Below, piece by piece: positions 38,606 to 49,821 of a stretch of 64,000 bases of DNA. The stretch comes from an uncultured Ignavibacteria bacterium (lineage in GTDB: Bacteria > Bacteroidota > Ignavibacteria > SZUA-365), in NCBI GenBank assembly GCA_913061095.1, contig CAJXVM010000002.1, forward strand, positions 248,001-312,000, in the 5' to 3' direction. Positions within the stretch are counted from its first letter, which is position 1. The number at the start of each line of letters is the position of its first letter. Made by a program: the position numbers and the translations under genes. Under the pieces are notes generated by a model. That model ran no database searches. It had not been told where the DNA came from and saw only the letters and a list, made by a program, of their open reading frames with translations.

Positions 38606-40987
38606 ATGGCACAGCGAGGCAAATCACCGGGCAGGAGCGCGAACGCCGCTGCGAATGACAGCGGCAGCGCAGAGAAGAACGCCGGCACCGCAGCCGGGAA
38701 ACCTGACGCCCGTGGGTGGAAGGCCAGGGCCGCGGCGAACCGCCCTGCCACACCGGCAGGCGGCAAAGCACCCGCGGTGTTCCCGCAATTCCTCGTTGCC
38801 GGATTCCTGGCCCTCGTCCTCCTGCAATTCTCCGCGCTCACGCTCGGTTGGGATCGCATCTGGAGCTTCGACATGCTGCGATGGCTCTCCCCGGCCAACA
38901 TCATCTACTACGCCATCATCGCCGCCGGCACGCTCGCCCTGCTCCTCTATCTCAGGCGCACTGAAAACATTCCCGACGAGCGTATCCTCCTCACCATCGT
39001 TCTTGCCCTCGGCGTCCTGCAGATCGTCTGTCCCATCGAGACATTCTTCTACGGCGACGGCGGACTCCTCATCCCCCAGATCCACCGCTATTCGGTCTCC
39101 GGGGATTTCGACGCCGAGCTGCTGTGGAACGCCAAGTCGTCTCCCCTCGCGGGCGGACTCATCATCCTCTTCATGAAGGCCGTCCCTTCCCTGCTCCCCT
39201 GGAAACCCGACACCGCTCTGTATCCCTTCGTCTGGGTTTCGGCGCTCTCGCTCGCGGGCGCGGCGGCCTACCTGTTCTTCGCCTGCCGCGGCATGAAACG
39301 CTCCGTCGCCCTGCTCGCGCTCATCGGCACGGCGGGAGCCCTCCTCTTCCGCAGCTATGCGGAATTCTACGCCCCGGTCTTCGCCGCCATCGCGGTCTAC
39401 ATCGCCGCCGGAGAACGCGCCGCACGCGGGGAGGCGAAGCTCTGGCAGCCCATCGCGGCCTTCGCTGTCGCCGTCGCCGCGCATTACATGGCGCTCGTGC
39501 TGCTGCCGTCGCTCGTGTACATCATCGCCGTCCGGCGGAAACTGCGTCCGGTAAGCGAATGGAATTTCCCGCAGGCGCTGAAAGCCGTGGGAATCGCATT
39601 CGCGGCGGGCATCGTCCTGTACTTCGTGCTCGGCTTCCACGACTCCGCCAGCCGCATCGTCATGCCCATCACGGATCGCCACGACGGCACCGGCACGCAG
39701 TCCTACACCCTCCTCTCCCTCGCGCACATCGCGGATGCCGCGAACCTGCTCATCCTCCTCGCGCCGCTGGCCGTCGTCACCCTCGCCGCGCTGTGGCCCG
39801 GCTTCCTGCAGCGAAAGGAGCGCGACACATCGACAATATTCCACGCGCTCACGGTGCTCTTCTTCCTCGCCTTCGCATTTTTCGTCAACGCCTCGCTCGG
39901 GATCGCGCGGGACTGGGACCTCCTCTCCCCGCTCGGCATCATCCTGCTCTTCGCGGCGATCGCGGCCATGGAGCACTCCCGCATCCGCTACGGCGCGCTG
40001 GGACTCGTCATCGCATCGCTCATCGTTACCGTGCCCTGGCAGGATCTCCACCGCGACCCGGATGCCACCGCCGACCGTTTCGCCGCCATCATGCAGCTCG
40101 ACGACGAGCACATGTACGCCGATTACGCGCTGAGCGGATACGACGCCCTGCGCAAATTCCGCGGCCGGGAGGGCGACCGCGCGCGGGAGATCGCCCTCAC
40201 CCGCCGCATGATCGAACTCGCGGACTATCCCCAGCATTACCGCGAGTTCGTCCTTCTCGCGCAGGGATTGGATGCGGTGGAGGATGGAAGGGCCGACGCC
40301 GGGACGGAGGATGGAGGGAAGGATGGCGTGCAGGATACCGACCGGGATGTCATGCGGGATGGCAGGCAGGATGCAGGACTGGATGCCGGTCAGAAGGATG
40401 GCTTGCAGGACAGCGATCTCAGTCGCGCGGGACAGTACAGGTGGATGCTGGATCGCCTCGCGCGGAAGGCGCGTGCGCTGGCGCAGGCAGGCGGGCAGGA
40501 GACCGATGCCCTGAGCATGCGCACCATCGACTCCCTCGCGCAGGCCGTCGGACTCCTCGCAGCGGGCACACCCGTCATGCCGGAGATCCGCTCACCGCTT
40601 AGCGACGTCGCCGCCATCACCCGCGAAGGACATCCCTTCCCCGCCGTCGAGGCGGCACGGCTGTACGATGAAGGACGCTACGACACCGCCGCCGTCCTTT
40701 TCCGCGAAAGTCTCGCCGAAGGATTTTCCTCACCCGAGCTGTACCTGCTTTTCGGCAACGCCCTCGCCCTCGGCCGGCAGTACTCCGCCTCCCTCTCCCG
40801 CTTCGAGGAGGGCGTGCGCCGGTATCCCGAAAGCGGAATCCTGCGCTTCACCCTCGGCAAGTACTACCTGCGCGCCGGCATCCAGCTCGAACGCGCCGCC
40901 GAACTCCTCCTCTGGTGCATTGAGCACAATGATCCCCCCGACAAAACCGCCGAGGTGCGGGAGCTGCTGCAGCGCCTCGTCCGCTGA
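38606..40987 (+). CDS. polytopic membrane protein with C-terminal TPR-like region
   Basis: many TM helices, hydrophilic Asp/Gly-rich insert, C-terminal repeats (LYDEGRYDTAAVLFRESLAEGFSSPELYLLFGNALALGRQYSASLSRFEEGVRRYPES). Confidence 0.75.
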   Translation: MAQRGKSPGRSANAAANDSGSAEKNAGTAAGKPDARGWKARAAANRPATPAGGKAPAVFPQFLVAGFLALVLLQFSALTLGWDRIWSFDMLRWLSPANIIYYAIIAAGTLALLLYLRRTENIPDERILLTIVLALGVLQIVCPIETFFYGDGGLLIPQIHRYSVSGDFDAELLWNAKSSPLAGGLIILFMKAVPSLLPWKPDTALYPFVWVSALSLAGAAAYLFFACRGMKRSVALLALIGTAGALLFRSYAEFYAPVFAAIAVYIAAGERAARGEAKLWQPIAAFAVAVAAHYMALVLLPSLVYIIAVRRKLRPVSEWNFPQALKAVGIAFAAGIVLYFVLGFHDSASRIVMPITDRHDGTGTQSYTLLSLAHIADAANLLILLAPLAVVTLAALWPGFLQRKERDTSTIFHALTVLFFLAFAFFVNASLGIARDWDLLSPLGIILLFAAIAAMEHSRIRYGALGLVIASLIVTVPWQDLHRDPDATADRFAAIMQLDDEHMYADYALSGYDALRKFRGREGDRAREIALTRRMIELADYPQHYREFVLLAQGLDAVEDGRADAGTEDGGKDGVQDTDRDVMRDGRQDAGLDAGQKDGLQDSDLSRAGQYRWMLDRLARKARALAQAGGQETDALSMRTIDSLAQAVGLLAAGTPVMPEIRSPLSDVAAITREGHPFPAVEAARLYDEGRYDTAAVLFRESLAEGFSSPELYLLFGNALALGRQYSASLSRFEEGVRRYPESGILRFTLGKYYLRAGIQLERAAELLLWCIEHNDPPDKTAEVRELLQRLVR
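40266..40455 (+). repeat. degenerate GGATG-rich tract inside membrane-protein CDS
   Basis: about ten GGATG motifs encoding an Asp/Gly-rich stretch (DGRADAGTEDGGKDGVQDTDRDVMRDGRQDAGLDAGQKDGLQDSDL). Confidence 0.6.
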
Positions 40988-41128
40988 CGCTGACATTGAT
41001 TGCCGCCAATGTGGTATCTCATTTCCACCGATCATGCGTCACCCCATCCGTGATCCCGGACCGCGATTTCCCATTGGAGCGGAGGGCGCCAAGCCGTATT
41101 TTTTGTTTTTGCATGAACTGACGGCTGT

Positions 41129-43057
41129 ATGTGCGGATTCGCTGGCATTTTCAAGTACAACGCGACCTCCCCCGAAATCACCGATGACCTCCTGACGCGG
41201 ATGGGCGACACCATCGCGCATCGGGGGCCGGACGATGCGGGGACGTTCATCTCGAGTTGCGGACGCACGGGATTCTCCTTCCGGCGGCTCTCCATCATCG
41301 ATCTCTCCGCGGCGGGACACCAGCCGATGTCCACTCCCGACGGACGCATCACGCTGGTCTTCAACGGCGAGATCTACAATCATGCAGAGCTGCGGCGCGA
41401 ACTCGAGGCGGCGGGCTACGGCTACCGGTCACGCACCGACACGGAGACGATTCTCTACGCCTACGCGCACTGGGGCGAGCGCTTCGTCGAACGCCTGCAC
41501 GGCATGTTCGCCATCGCGATCTGGGATGCGAATCTCGAACGCCTGTTCCTCTACCGCGATCGCGTCGGCATCAAGCCGCTGTACTACGCCGATCATCACG
41601 GCACGCTGGTGTTCGGATCGGAAATCAAGGCCATGCTCGAAGTGCCGGGCATGCGGCGCGAGGTCAGCCGCGAGGCGCTGTATCACTACTTCACCTACAT
41701 CCACACGCCCGCGCCGTGGACCCTCTACGACGGTGTGTACAAACTGCGGGCGGGATATTACCTCGTCGTGGATGCCAGCGGCGACCTGCGCCTCGAACGC
41801 TACTGGGATCCGCTCGGCCACCGGGAGGAGGGCTTCCCCTACGACGATGAACAGGCTGTGATCGGGCGCATCCGCGCGCTGTTCAGCGAGGCGGTGGAAA
41901 AGCGGATGATGTCGGACGTGCCCTTCGGCGTCTTCCTCAGCGGCGGCATCGACTCCAGCGCCAACGTCGCGTTCATGTCGGAGCTGATGGATCGTCCGGT
42001 GGACACGTTTACCGTCGCCATCCGGGGACAGGAGGACACCAACGAGTTCCAGTGGGCGCGCCGCATCGCGGAGCGCTATCACACGAATCACCACGAGAGG
42101 GTGATCGACGACAGCGGTTTCCTCGACCTCCTGCCCACCATCGTGCATCACCAGGACGAGCCGCTGGCCGATCCGGTCTGCTTCCCGCTGTACCACGTCT
42201 CCAAACTCGCGCGCGACAGCGGCACCATCGTCATCCAGGTGGGGGAAGGATCCGACGAGCAGTTCGCCGGCTACGAAAGCTACCTCCGCGCCGCGCGGAT
42301 GCTGCGGCTGGGACGCGCCCTGCGTCCCGTACCGAAGCTGCTGACACGCGCGGGATACCGCATGCTCACTCCCCTGCTGCGCAGCCGGCGGGTGGATTAC
42401 CGGCAGAACGTCATCCGCAACGTGATGGAAAAGCAGCCCGCGTTCTGGGGCAATGCCATCGGCTTCTACGAGAAGGAAAAGCGGCGGGCGCTGAATCTCG
42501 AGACCTTCGACGGACTCGACCTCTTCTCCTCCTACGCCCTCGCCGAGGAGCGCTATAACAACGCAGTACGGGCGGGCTACGGCGGCGACATGCAGAAGAT
42601 CATCTACTGGGAAATCAAGAACCGGCTGGCCGAACTCCTGCTCATGCGCGTCGACAAGATCACCATGGCGGTCAGCCTCGAAGCCCGCGTGCCCTTCCTG
42701 GATCACAAGATGGTGGAGTTCAGCATGAACATTCCATCCGCCATGAAGACGAAAAACGGCACGCCGAAATACATCCTCAAGGAGGCGATGCGCGGCATCC
42801 TGCCCGATGAGATCATCGACCGGAAGAAAATCGGCTTCGCCGGATCGGGCAAGAACATGCTCACGCCGGAGATCCTGCGGCATGCGCGCTCGATTCTGCT
42901 CACGCCGCGTCATGATTATTACAATCCTTCGTATATTCGCGCATTGCTCGACGAGTACGAGCGCAGCCGGATCAACTTCACGCCGCAGATATGGGCGCTG
43001 TACAACTTTGAACTCTGGCACCGCTGGTGGATCGAGGGCGACCGCAGCCTCTCCTGA
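41129..43057 (+). CDS. asnB: asparagine synthase (glutamine-hydrolysing)
   Basis: MCGFAGIF N-terminal Cys, HRGPDDAG, FNGEIYNH, FLSGGIDSS PP-loop. Confidence 0.95.
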   Translation: MCGFAGIFKYNATSPEITDDLLTRMGDTIAHRGPDDAGTFISSCGRTGFSFRRLSIIDLSAAGHQPMSTPDGRITLVFNGEIYNHAELRRELEAAGYGYRSRTDTETILYAYAHWGERFVERLHGMFAIAIWDANLERLFLYRDRVGIKPLYYADHHGTLVFGSEIKAMLEVPGMRREVSREALYHYFTYIHTPAPWTLYDGVYKLRAGYYLVVDASGDLRLERYWDPLGHREEGFPYDDEQAVIGRIRALFSEAVEKRMMSDVPFGVFLSGGIDSSANVAFMSELMDRPVDTFTVAIRGQEDTNEFQWARRIAERYHTNHHERVIDDSGFLDLLPTIVHHQDEPLADPVCFPLYHVSKLARDSGTIVIQVGEGSDEQFAGYESYLRAARMLRLGRALRPVPKLLTRAGYRMLTPLLRSRRVDYRQNVIRNVMEKQPAFWGNAIGFYEKEKRRALNLETFDGLDLFSSYALAEERYNNAVRAGYGGDMQKIIYWEIKNRLAELLLMRVDKITMAVSLEARVPFLDHKMVEFSMNIPSAMKTKNGTPKYILKEAMRGILPDEIIDRKKIGFAGSGKNMLTPEILRHARSILLTPRHDYYNPSYIRALLDEYERSRINFTPQIWALYNFELWHRWWIEGDRSLS

Positions 43058-43081
43058 TCCCGTGCCGCTCCGTGGTAACAC

Positions 43082-44146
43082 ATGCCGGAACAGAAAAAAC
43101 GCATCCCCTGGATCGACGCCCTGCGCGGACTCGCCATCATCCTCATGGTGCCCGCGAACCTCTCGCCGTATTTCTCGGAGCCGCACCCGATGTGGTTCCG
43201 CATCCTCGGCTCCTTCGCCGCGCCGACCTTCATCATGCTCAGCGCGGGCATGGTCGTGCTCACCGGCGACCGGCACGACGAGCGCTATTACCTGAAGCGC
43301 GGCGCCATCATCATCGGCATCGGCATGCTGCTCGACATCCTCCTGTGGCGCATCTTTCCATGGACGTCCTTCGACGTGCTGTATCCCATCGGTCTCGGGC
43401 TTCCGCTCATCTACCTGCTTCGGCGCGTGGATGCGCGCGAGCTGCTGTACATCTCGGTCATCATCTTCCTCGCCACCTACGTGCTGCAGGTCTTCTTCGG
43501 ATACCACGCCGAGCCGCTGGAGGTCTACTTCGACGACATGTTCGCGCCGTCGATCGGACGCATCCTGCAGAGCTGGTTCATCGACGGCTGGTTCCCCGTC
43601 TTCCCGTGGATCGGATACGCCGTTCTGGGCGCGCTGTTCTTCCGCACGCTCTTCCGTGAGAACTCCGGCGTGTCGAACCGCTTCCTGATGCTCGGCGCAA
43701 CGCTGACCGCGATCGGATTCGCGCTGCTGTTCGTCCCGCTGCCCTTCGTACGCAACCTCGCCGACGGCGCCATCCTCGAATCCCGCGGCGGTTATTCCGA
43801 GATCTTTTATCCCCCCACCTTCGCCTACATCTTCACCTCCATCGGCATCGTCATGCTCTTCTCCGCCCTGCTGCGGCGGACGAAGTTCTTCGGCGTGCTC
43901 ACCGTGCTCGGCTTCTTCGGCCGCTACTCGATGATGGTGTACATCCTGCACCAGGTCATCGGCGCGCTGGTCATCGAACCCGCGACCATCGCCATGGGCT
44001 ATGAATCCATCACCTCCGGACCATGGTTCACCTTCGTCAATCTCGTCGTCCTCGGCACCATCTACGCCATCTGCTACGGCATCGAGCGCATCAAGCGCCG
44101 CCACCGCCCGGAATCCACGGTGCTGCAGGTACTGTTCGGGAAATAG
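43082..44146 (+). CDS. membrane acyltransferase-like protein (DUF1624/HGSNAT-like)
   Basis: PWIDALRGLAIILMV N-terminus; about 10 TM segments. Confidence 0.7.
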   Translation: MPEQKKRIPWIDALRGLAIILMVPANLSPYFSEPHPMWFRILGSFAAPTFIMLSAGMVVLTGDRHDERYYLKRGAIIIGIGMLLDILLWRIFPWTSFDVLYPIGLGLPLIYLLRRVDARELLYISVIIFLATYVLQVFFGYHAEPLEVYFDDMFAPSIGRILQSWFIDGWFPVFPWIGYAVLGALFFRTLFRENSGVSNRFLMLGATLTAIGFALLFVPLPFVRNLADGAILESRGGYSEIFYPPTFAYIFTSIGIVMLFSALLRRTKFFGVLTVLGFFGRYSMMVYILHQVIGALVIEPATIAMGYESITSGPWFTFVNLVVLGTIYAICYGIERIKRRHRPESTVLQVLFGK

Positions 44147-44205
44147 CCTTCGTGATCCAGTTCGAGATCTTTTCTGAAACGTGAATCCGCGTCCGTCAAT
44201 TGGTA

Positions 44206-44234
44206 TTGACACGCATCACGTGACACGTTACATT
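44206..44234 (+). promoter_or_regulatory. candidate promoter/operator of higBA
   Basis: TTGACA - 17 bp - TACATT; overlaps direct repeat TGACACG (44207-44213 and 44221-44227). Confidence 0.4.
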
Positions 44235-44239
44235 GGATC

Positions 44240-44521
44240 ATGATCAAGTCGTTTGCTGATCGACGGACTGAGCACCTCTATATCCACGGCCGATCCCGGG
44301 GATTTTCGCCTGAGGTGCTTCGACGTTCGATCCGCAAATTGGACGCACTGGACGCAGCATCGAATGTGATCGACCTGCGGATTCCGCCCGGGAACAGGCT
44401 GCACACCCCGAAAGGTGACCGGCGAGGGCAATATGCGATTGCGATCAATGACCAGTGGCGCATCTGTTTCCGTTTCCTGGATGGTGATGCGTACGACGTC
44501 CAAATCACTGATTATCACTAG
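44240..44521 (+). CDS. higB: HigB-type (RelE superfamily) toxin
   Basis: IKSFADRRTEHLY...LDALDAASNVIDLRIPPGNRLHTPKGDRRGQYAIAINDQWRICFRF matches HigB family pattern. Confidence 0.93.
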   Translation: MIKSFADRRTEHLYIHGRSRGFSPEVLRRSIRKLDALDAASNVIDLRIPPGNRLHTPKGDRRGQYAIAINDQWRICFRFLDGDAYDVQITDYH

Positions 44522-44531
44522 TCGGACATAG

Positions 44532-44843
44532 GTGATCATGAAAAAAATGAGTAGAACCCAACGACCAACCCACCCCGGCGAAATACTCCGGGAGGATTTC
44601 CTGACCGATTATGGTTTAACCGTCACGCAGCTCGCGCAGGCCATCGGTGTCTCGCGGCAGACAATCAACGAGTTGCTGAGAGAGCGGCGCGCGCTGAGTC
44701 CCTCAATGGCTCTGCGCCTGGCGCGTCTCTTCGGTAATACGCCGGAATTCTGGCTCAACCTGCAACGCGCAGTGGATCTCTGGGATGCACGTACATCGCA
44801 GGAACAGGAGATCCGGCGGATCAAATCCCTGAATCCCGCCTGA
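44532..44843 (+). CDS. higA: HigA-type antitoxin, HTH-XRE
   Basis: PTHPGEILREDFLTDYGLTVTQLAQAIGVSRQTINELLRERRALSPSMALRLARLFGNTPEFWLNLQ. Confidence 0.95.
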   Translation: MIMKKMSRTQRPTHPGEILREDFLTDYGLTVTQLAQAIGVSRQTINELLRERRALSPSMALRLARLFGNTPEFWLNLQRAVDLWDARTSQEQEIRRIKSLNPA

Positions 44844-44847
44844 TCTC

Positions 44848-44899
44848 TTCAGCCTTTTACGCCTTCACCCTTTACACCTTTACCTCTTCACCCCTTCAC
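44848..44899. repeat. pyrimidine-rich ~8-bp tandem repeat (consensus TTYACNCC, ~6.5 units)
   Basis: ttcagcct tttacgcc ttcaccc tttacacc tttacctc ttcacccc ttcac. Confidence 0.65.
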
Positions 44900-44905
44900 G
44901 AAAAC

Positions 44906-45841
44906 CTAAAAATACAATCCATAATAAATCGCCGAGGGGGTGATGCGGATGGCCGGGGCCGGCCAGTGGAAGAGGTTGAGCGACTCGCGCACGAAACGCA
45001 GGAAGGCGGTGTCGCCGGGGATGATCTTGCGGAAGTCGTAATCCAGCGCGATGTACCACTCCTGCTCGCCCTGCCCCACGCCCCCTGAGGAATTGTAGAC
45101 GCCGTCGCCCAGCATGGTGCGGTTGGCGCCGTAGCCCACGGCGATCCCCAGCCAGTCCGGCCAGTACGGACGCATGCCCGCGGGCAGCACGTCCTCCACG
45201 GCCAGCGTCAGCCAGTAGGTAAAACCGTCATAGTCGCGCAGGTAATCGTGCTCGATCCATCCCTTTTTCACTGACGGCGAAGGATGATAACTCATCTTCA
45301 GATTCACGCTCTGCAGTTCCGGCACCGCGCGCTGCAGGTTCGGCCACGCGGCGCCCACCGCGTTCGCCCCCATGTCCCACCAGCTGAATCCCCACTTCTC
45401 GTAAAGCCCGTCGGTGATTTCCATCTCGAGCTGGAAGAGCAGCGCGAGGCTGCTGGACCATACCATCGCAGGCGTCTCCCGCATCCGCGTCCAGCGGAAG
45501 ATGTGGTACAGCGCGTGCGTGTAGGTCTGCGTCCCCCAGATGTGGCCGAGCTTGTCGACGTTCAGGTCGGCGTTGTACCAGTCGTCAAAGGTGTGGAACG
45601 GTGCCCGCTGCGCGTAGTCGTCGTTGTAGAACGTGGCGAAGTAATACCCCATGATACCGGCGTTGGCCGCGAACAGCGAACCGCCCACCAGCCAGAGCCG
45701 GCCGGAATGCACGGATGCAGTGTCCTCCCCCCCAGGTACAGTGGGCACGATTCTCGGGGATGCCTGGGCATCGTCGGGAAACGCTTTCGCTACACCGCCA
45801 CAGGTCAGCATGGCGGCAACAACGAGCACAACCGTCGTCAT
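44906..45841 (-). CDS. DUF2279-like exported protein
   Basis: signal sequence from MTTVVLVVAAMLTCGGVAKA; DKLGHIWGTQTYTHALYHIFRW and EKWGFSWWDMGANAVGAAW motifs. Confidence 0.75.
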   Translation of the reverse strand: MTTVVLVVAAMLTCGGVAKAFPDDAQASPRIVPTVPGGEDTASVHSGRLWLVGGSLFAANAGIMGYYFATFYNDDYAQRAPFHTFDDWYNADLNVDKLGHIWGTQTYTHALYHIFRWTRMRETPAMVWSSSLALLFQLEMEITDGLYEKWGFSWWDMGANAVGAAWPNLQRAVPELQSVNLKMSYHPSPSVKKGWIEHDYLRDYDGFTYWLTLAVEDVLPAGMRPYWPDWLGIAVGYGANRTMLGDGVYNSSGGVGQGEQEWYIALDYDFRKIIPGDTAFLRFVRESLNLFHWPAPAIRITPSAIYYGLYF

Positions 45842-47241
45842 TCCGCCAGTTTGACTGCCGCGCGCAGCAGCGCCTTCATCTTGCGCTCGGAATCGGCCTC
45901 GGCATAGAATCGCAGAATCGGCTCGGTGCCGGAGGCACGGATGAGCAGCCATCCGCCGTCGACGCGGAACTTGTATCCGTCGATGGTCTCGGTGCTCGTG
46001 ACGCTGTAGCTGCCCAGACGCACGAGGCCCTTCTCGCAGGCCTTCAGGATGGCCTTTTTCTTTTTCTCCGTCGTGCGGAAATCGATGCGGTCGTACCACA
46101 CGCGGCCGAACTCCTCGAAAATCTGCTCCACCGCCTGTCCGAGCGTGAGCTTTTTCTTCGCAAGATACTCGCAGAGCAGCAGGTTGTTGAAGATGCCGTC
46201 GCGCTCGGGGATATGCAGCGACGTGCCGACGCCGCCGCTCTCTTCGCCGCCGATAAGGATGTTCTCATCGAGCATCAGCTCGGTGACGTACTTGAAGCCC
46301 ACCGGACGCTCGTACAGCTTCAGTCCGTACTTTTCGCACATGCGCGGAACGATGTCGGTGACGGAGACTGTCTTCACCACCGCGCCCTTCTTGCCAAGAT
46401 CCCCGTGCAGGTATTTCAGGAGGATGGGAATCAGCAACTGCGTGCTGATGTAGTTGCCGTTTTCGTCCACGCAGCCGAAACGGTCAGAGTCGCCGTCGGT
46501 GACGAGACCGATATCGTATTTGCCACCTTTCACCATGTCGATGAAGTCCGGCAGGTTCTTCGCCAGCGGCTCCGGCGGCGTGCCCTTGAAACCGGGATTG
46601 TGCTCGTCGTGCAGGCAGTCCACCTTCGGCAGCAGGTGCTCCATCACGCCGTAGGACGCGCCGTACATCACGTCGTACGCGATCTTCATCTTCGAGCGCG
46701 TGATCGCTCCGAGGTCGACTTTCTTCTTGATGTCGGTGATGTAGGGTTTGTGCAGGTCGATGTCGCGGATCAGCTTCTCCTTCCGAAGATCCTCCATCGA
46801 ACGCAGCTTCGGCATCGTGCCTTTCTCGACGATCTTCTGCACCGACGCCTCGACCTTCTTGATGTCCTTCATCAGCGCGGATCCGCCGAAGTCGCCCTTG
46901 ATCTTGAAGCCGTTCCATTTCGGGGGATTGTGACTGGCGGTGATCATCACGCCCGCCGCGGCCCGCTTCTTGATGATGCCGAGCGACACCATGGGAGTGG
47001 AAACCACGCCTTTCGCGAGCCAGACCGTGATGCCCTGGCTGGCGATCACCTGCGCCGCCGCCGCGGCGAAGTCCTGCGAACCGAAACGCGCATCCCCGCC
47101 CACGACGACCCCGTTGTCGATCTTCGCGTGCCGGCGGTAATGCCGCGCGAATGCCAGCGCCACACGGCGAACGTTGTCGAAGGTGTAATCCTCGGCGATG
47201 ACGGCGCGCCATCCGTCGGTTCCGAACTTGATTGCAGCCAT
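45838..47241 (-). CDS. phosphoglucomutase/phosphomannomutase family protein
   Basis: FGTDGWRA, ITASHNPPKWNGFKIK, DGDSDRFG, RASGTEPILR motifs. Confidence 0.93.
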   Translation of the reverse strand: MAAIKFGTDGWRAVIAEDYTFDNVRRVALAFARHYRRHAKIDNGVVVGGDARFGSQDFAAAAAQVIASQGITVWLAKGVVSTPMVSLGIIKKRAAAGVMITASHNPPKWNGFKIKGDFGGSALMKDIKKVEASVQKIVEKGTMPKLRSMEDLRKEKLIRDIDLHKPYITDIKKKVDLGAITRSKMKIAYDVMYGASYGVMEHLLPKVDCLHDEHNPGFKGTPPEPLAKNLPDFIDMVKGGKYDIGLVTDGDSDRFGCVDENGNYISTQLLIPILLKYLHGDLGKKGAVVKTVSVTDIVPRMCEKYGLKLYERPVGFKYVTELMLDENILIGGEESGGVGTSLHIPERDGIFNNLLLCEYLAKKKLTLGQAVEQIFEEFGRVWYDRIDFRTTEKKKKAILKACEKGLVRLGSYSVTSTETIDGYKFRVDGGWLLIRASGTEPILRFYAEADSERKMKALLRAAVKLAE

Positions 47242-47289
47242 GATAAACCCTGAATTGATGAAAGATTCCGATAAAAAAATATAGAAAAA

Positions 47290-48453
47290 TCAGCGCGCGG
47301 ATGAAATGCCGGCTTCGCCGGGATGGGGAGATCGGCGGATACGGGCGATGCGCGGCCAGGCCTCGCGAACGGCTCCGGTGAGCAGCGCTTCCGCGTTCTC
47401 CATTCCTTCACTGACCGGCATCCCCGGCGGCAGGACCGGGAAGATCGCGGCAAGTCCGAGCGCATCGGCAAGCGCATCGGGCACACCCGCCGCATCGCCG
47501 GTAAACGCGACGACAGGAATCCCCGACTCCCGCGCCTCATCGATCACACCCGCGATGGTCTTCCCTTCCTTCGTCTGTGCGTCGATGCGGCCCTCACCCG
47601 TGATGACGAGATCCGCTTCGCGCAGCGCGTCGCTGAATCCGGTCATGCGCCGCACGAAGGACGCGCCCTCGCGCAGCGGAGCCCCGCAGAATGCGGCGCA
47701 GGCGAAACCGAGTCCGCCCGCCGCCCCCATGCCCGGCGCACCCGTGTCGACATGACGCACATCCCGGCACACCACGGAGGCGAAATGCACGACGGCATGG
47801 TCCAGCGCCTCGACCTGGTTGGGACGCACGCCTTTCTGTGGGCCGTACACCGCGGTCGCCCCGCGCGCGCCGCAGAGCGGATTCCGCACGTCCACGAGCG
47901 CGGTGATGCTGATATCCCCGGGCTCTTCCGGAGGATGCACGGCCGTGACGCCGCGCAATGCCTGCAGCACGCCGCCGCCGGGATCGCGGCTGAATTCCAT
48001 CCTGAAGCCCAGTCCCTCCGCGAATCCCAGTCCCGCGTCATTGGTCGCCGATCCGCCCAGCCCAATGACGATATCCGAATATCCCGCACCGGCAGCAGCC
48101 CGCACGAGCTGTCCGAGACCGGTGCTGCGGAGATGCAGCGGGTGCCGCTCGTCCTCGCGGAGCAGCCGCCAGCCGATGCAGGCAGCGGATTCGATTACCG
48201 CGCGTCCGTCGGGGAGTGCCAGCCATGTCGCTTCCACCGTACGCCCCGTGGGATCAACGACGCGTGTGGACCGCAGCTGCGCGTTCGTGGCGCGCGCCAG
48301 CACGTCGGCCGTGCCGTCACCGCCATCAGCCTGCGGCAGCAGAATGCAGCGGGCCGCCGGGTCACACTGCGCGATTGCATCCGCAATGATTTCGGCGGCC
48401 CGCACGGCCGTCAGCGATCCCTTGAAGGAATCGGGGGCAACAAGGATGTTCAC
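47290..48453 (-). CDS. glycerate kinase (GarK/GlxK family)
   Basis: APDSFKGSLTAVRAAEII, ADGGDGTADVL, GLGGSATNDAGLG, ITGEGRIDAQTKEGKT. Confidence 0.95.
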   Translation of the reverse strand: MNILVAPDSFKGSLTAVRAAEIIADAIAQCDPAARCILLPQADGGDGTADVLARATNAQLRSTRVVDPTGRTVEATWLALPDGRAVIESAACIGWRLLREDERHPLHLRSTGLGQLVRAAAGAGYSDIVIGLGGSATNDAGLGFAEGLGFRMEFSRDPGGGVLQALRGVTAVHPPEEPGDISITALVDVRNPLCGARGATAVYGPQKGVRPNQVEALDHAVVHFASVVCRDVRHVDTGAPGMGAAGGLGFACAAFCGAPLREGASFVRRMTGFSDALREADLVITGEGRIDAQTKEGKTIAGVIDEARESGIPVVAFTGDAAGVPDALADALGLAAIFPVLPPGMPVSEGMENAEALLTGAVREAWPRIARIRRSPHPGEAGISSAR

Positions 48454-48473
48454 GGTCGTTCTTCGTCGCCTGA

Positions 48474-49793
<1,320 letters not shown>

Positions 49794-49821
49794 TTATAAA
49801 AGGAATTCAGTCTGTTCGGAT

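Noticed and set aside
38624-40237. 537-aa minus-strand ORF
   Set aside because: Antisense to the membrane protein CDS; low-complexity EEG/RRE composition; no family motif
41429-44212. 927-aa minus-strand ORF
   Set aside because: Lies antisense to asnB and the acyltransferase gene, both strongly supported; its Asp/Glu/His/Arg-rich composition is typical of antisense frames in GC-rich coding DNA
44848-44899. Possible CRISPR-like or short-repeat array
   Set aside because: Units are ~8 bp with no spacers; same for the 19-bp array at 54648, which has no spacers
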